A stretch of DNA of 5,269 nucleotides from Candidatus Aminicenantes bacterium UBA4085 (GTDB lineage Bacteria > Acidobacteriota > Aminicenantia > Aminicenantales > UBA4085): contig DFYJ01000078.1 of assembly GCA_002383325.1 (NCBI GenBank), forward strand, positions 3,974-9,242, given 5' to 3'. Shown in pieces: positions 5,085 through 5,269 of the stretch. Numbering within the stretch: the stretch's first letter is position 1; every line of letters starts with the position of its first letter. The translations under genes were made by a program, and so were the position numbers. The notes under the pieces are model-generated. The model did no database searches and was not told where the DNA came from. It saw only the letters and a program-made list of their open reading frames with translations.

Positions 5085-5232
5085 CCACAACTCTCCTCGG
5101 TGCCTGCGGAACTCCGCGTGTATATCCTACCGATCATGGAGATCACCCACTCCGTCACGATTTCTTTCGTCTGTCGCGTGCTCAAACATCCCTCGGCGCC
5201 CGTTGGGTGCCCTCGGAGAGATGTGGAAAAAG
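5079..5232. repeat. 154-bp element bounded by an 18-bp inverted repeat
   Basis: The left arm (5079-5096) reads CTTTTTCCACAACTCTCC. The right arm (5215-5232) is its reverse complement except for one base, a 17 of 18 match. The outer part, TTTTTCCACA, is identical in both arms and resembles a DnaA box (TTATCCACA, or the TTTTCCACA variant of cyanobacteria). As RNA the arms would pair, and the helix can continue inward through GGUGCC (5099-5104) with GGUGCC (5206-5211), two of the six pairs being G-U. Internal hairpins such as GGAG/CTCC (5138-5153) and ACGA/TCGT (5157-5170) could cap it. No target-site duplication is visible at the ends. It could be a structured RNA, a replication or regulatory site, or a miniature mobile element; sequence alone does not decide. 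Confidence 0.55.
5186..5224. other. Strong local hairpin competing with the inverted repeat
   Basis: Bases 5186-5194 (ACATCCCTC) pair with 5216-5224 (GAGAGATGT) with one mismatch. The inner stem 5195-5201 (GGCGCCC) pairs with 5205-5211 (GGGTGCC) with one G-T wobble, closed by a 3-base loop GTT, with CTCG (5212-5215) bulged. This uses the GAGAG of the right repeat arm, so it and the long-range pairing exclude each other. No T tract follows on either strand, so it is not a simple terminator. Confidence 0.5.
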
Positions 5233-5269
5233 TCGCCGCCCTCGCTATCTCGCCGTTGGCCGATACCCC

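Larger units (their letters stand above)
5001..5269. other. Non-coding stretch after mnmA
   Basis: I find no convincing gene in these 269 bases. Short frames on both strands lack ribosome binding sites and recognisable protein character. I see no tRNA T-loop pattern and no recognisable tmRNA, RNase P or SRP RNA core motif. The stretch holds a terminator-like hairpin just after mnmA, followed by an inverted-repeat-bounded structured element. The last 37 bases (5233-5269) show nothing I can name. Confidence 0.6.

Noticed and set aside
4997..5185. 62-codon minus-strand frame downstream of mnmA
   Set aside because: It has no ribosome binding site, overlaps the mnmA stop and terminator, and the translated product resembles no family I know.
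5136..5269. Plus-strand frame from the ATG at 5136, open to the window end
   Set aside because: It lacks a ribosome binding site, runs through the structured inverted-repeat element, and its 44 residues are unlike any N-terminus I recognise. It cannot be fully excluded because the window ends.
5001..5269. tRNA, tmRNA, RNase P RNA or SRP RNA in the end region
   Set aside because: None of their core sequence motifs (T-loop GTTCRA, tmRNA ends, RNase P GAGGAAAGTC, SRP GGAAGC loop) is visible on either strand.
1..5269. CRISPR array, insertion sequence or toxin-antitoxin pair
   Set aside because: There are no regularly spaced direct repeats, no transposase-like protein, and no small paired gene. 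All recognised genes are housekeeping or transport-like.

Overview
This is a GC-rich bacterial chromosomal window. Most third codon positions are G or C. A predicted outer-membrane beta-barrel with a signal peptide points to a diderm. The proteins are generically bacterial, and my best guess is an Acidobacteriota/Aminicenantes-like or deltaproteobacterial-type lineage, at low confidence. Five protein genes are supported. None is a phage, plasmid or defence gene, so this looks like ordinary core and conserved-hypothetical chromosome with one unexplained structured element at the right end.

Layout, left to right. (1) Positions 1-606, minus: a YebC/PmpR (TACO1) family protein whose C-terminus is cut by the window edge. 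(2) Positions 607-777: a divergent intergenic region with a hairpin-capable inverted repeat and a strikingly AT-rich promoter. (3) Positions 778-990, plus: a 70-residue DUF2892 (YgaP-like) membrane protein. Its stop codon overlaps that of the next gene. (4) Positions 987-3834, minus: a tight three-gene operon. In transcription order it holds a signal-peptide beta-barrel protein, a polytopic putative ABC permease of 422 aa, and an ABC ATPase coupled to the permease through an ATGA overlap. (5) Positions 3835-3881: a very short divergent region. The predicted promoters of the operon and of mnmA overlap here and point through one another. (6) Positions 3882-5000, plus: MnmA, the tRNA U34 2-thiouridylase. 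(7) Positions 5001-5269: no convincing gene. It contains a probable mnmA terminator, and then a 154-bp element bounded by an 18-bp inverted repeat (17/18 match) whose outer half, TTTTTCCACA, resembles a DnaA box. The ends of this element can form a long imperfect RNA helix, and its right half can instead fold into a strong local hairpin.

How the parts relate: the ATPase and permease almost certainly form one transporter, and the beta-barrel gene is co-transcribed with them. The substrate is unknown. MnmA and YebC both serve translation (wobble-base thiolation; YebC-type proteins act on ribosomes or as regulators), but nothing shows they are co-regulated. The best candidate for something undescribed is the 5079-5232 structured element. 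Second is the overlapping face-to-face promoter pair at 3833-3890.
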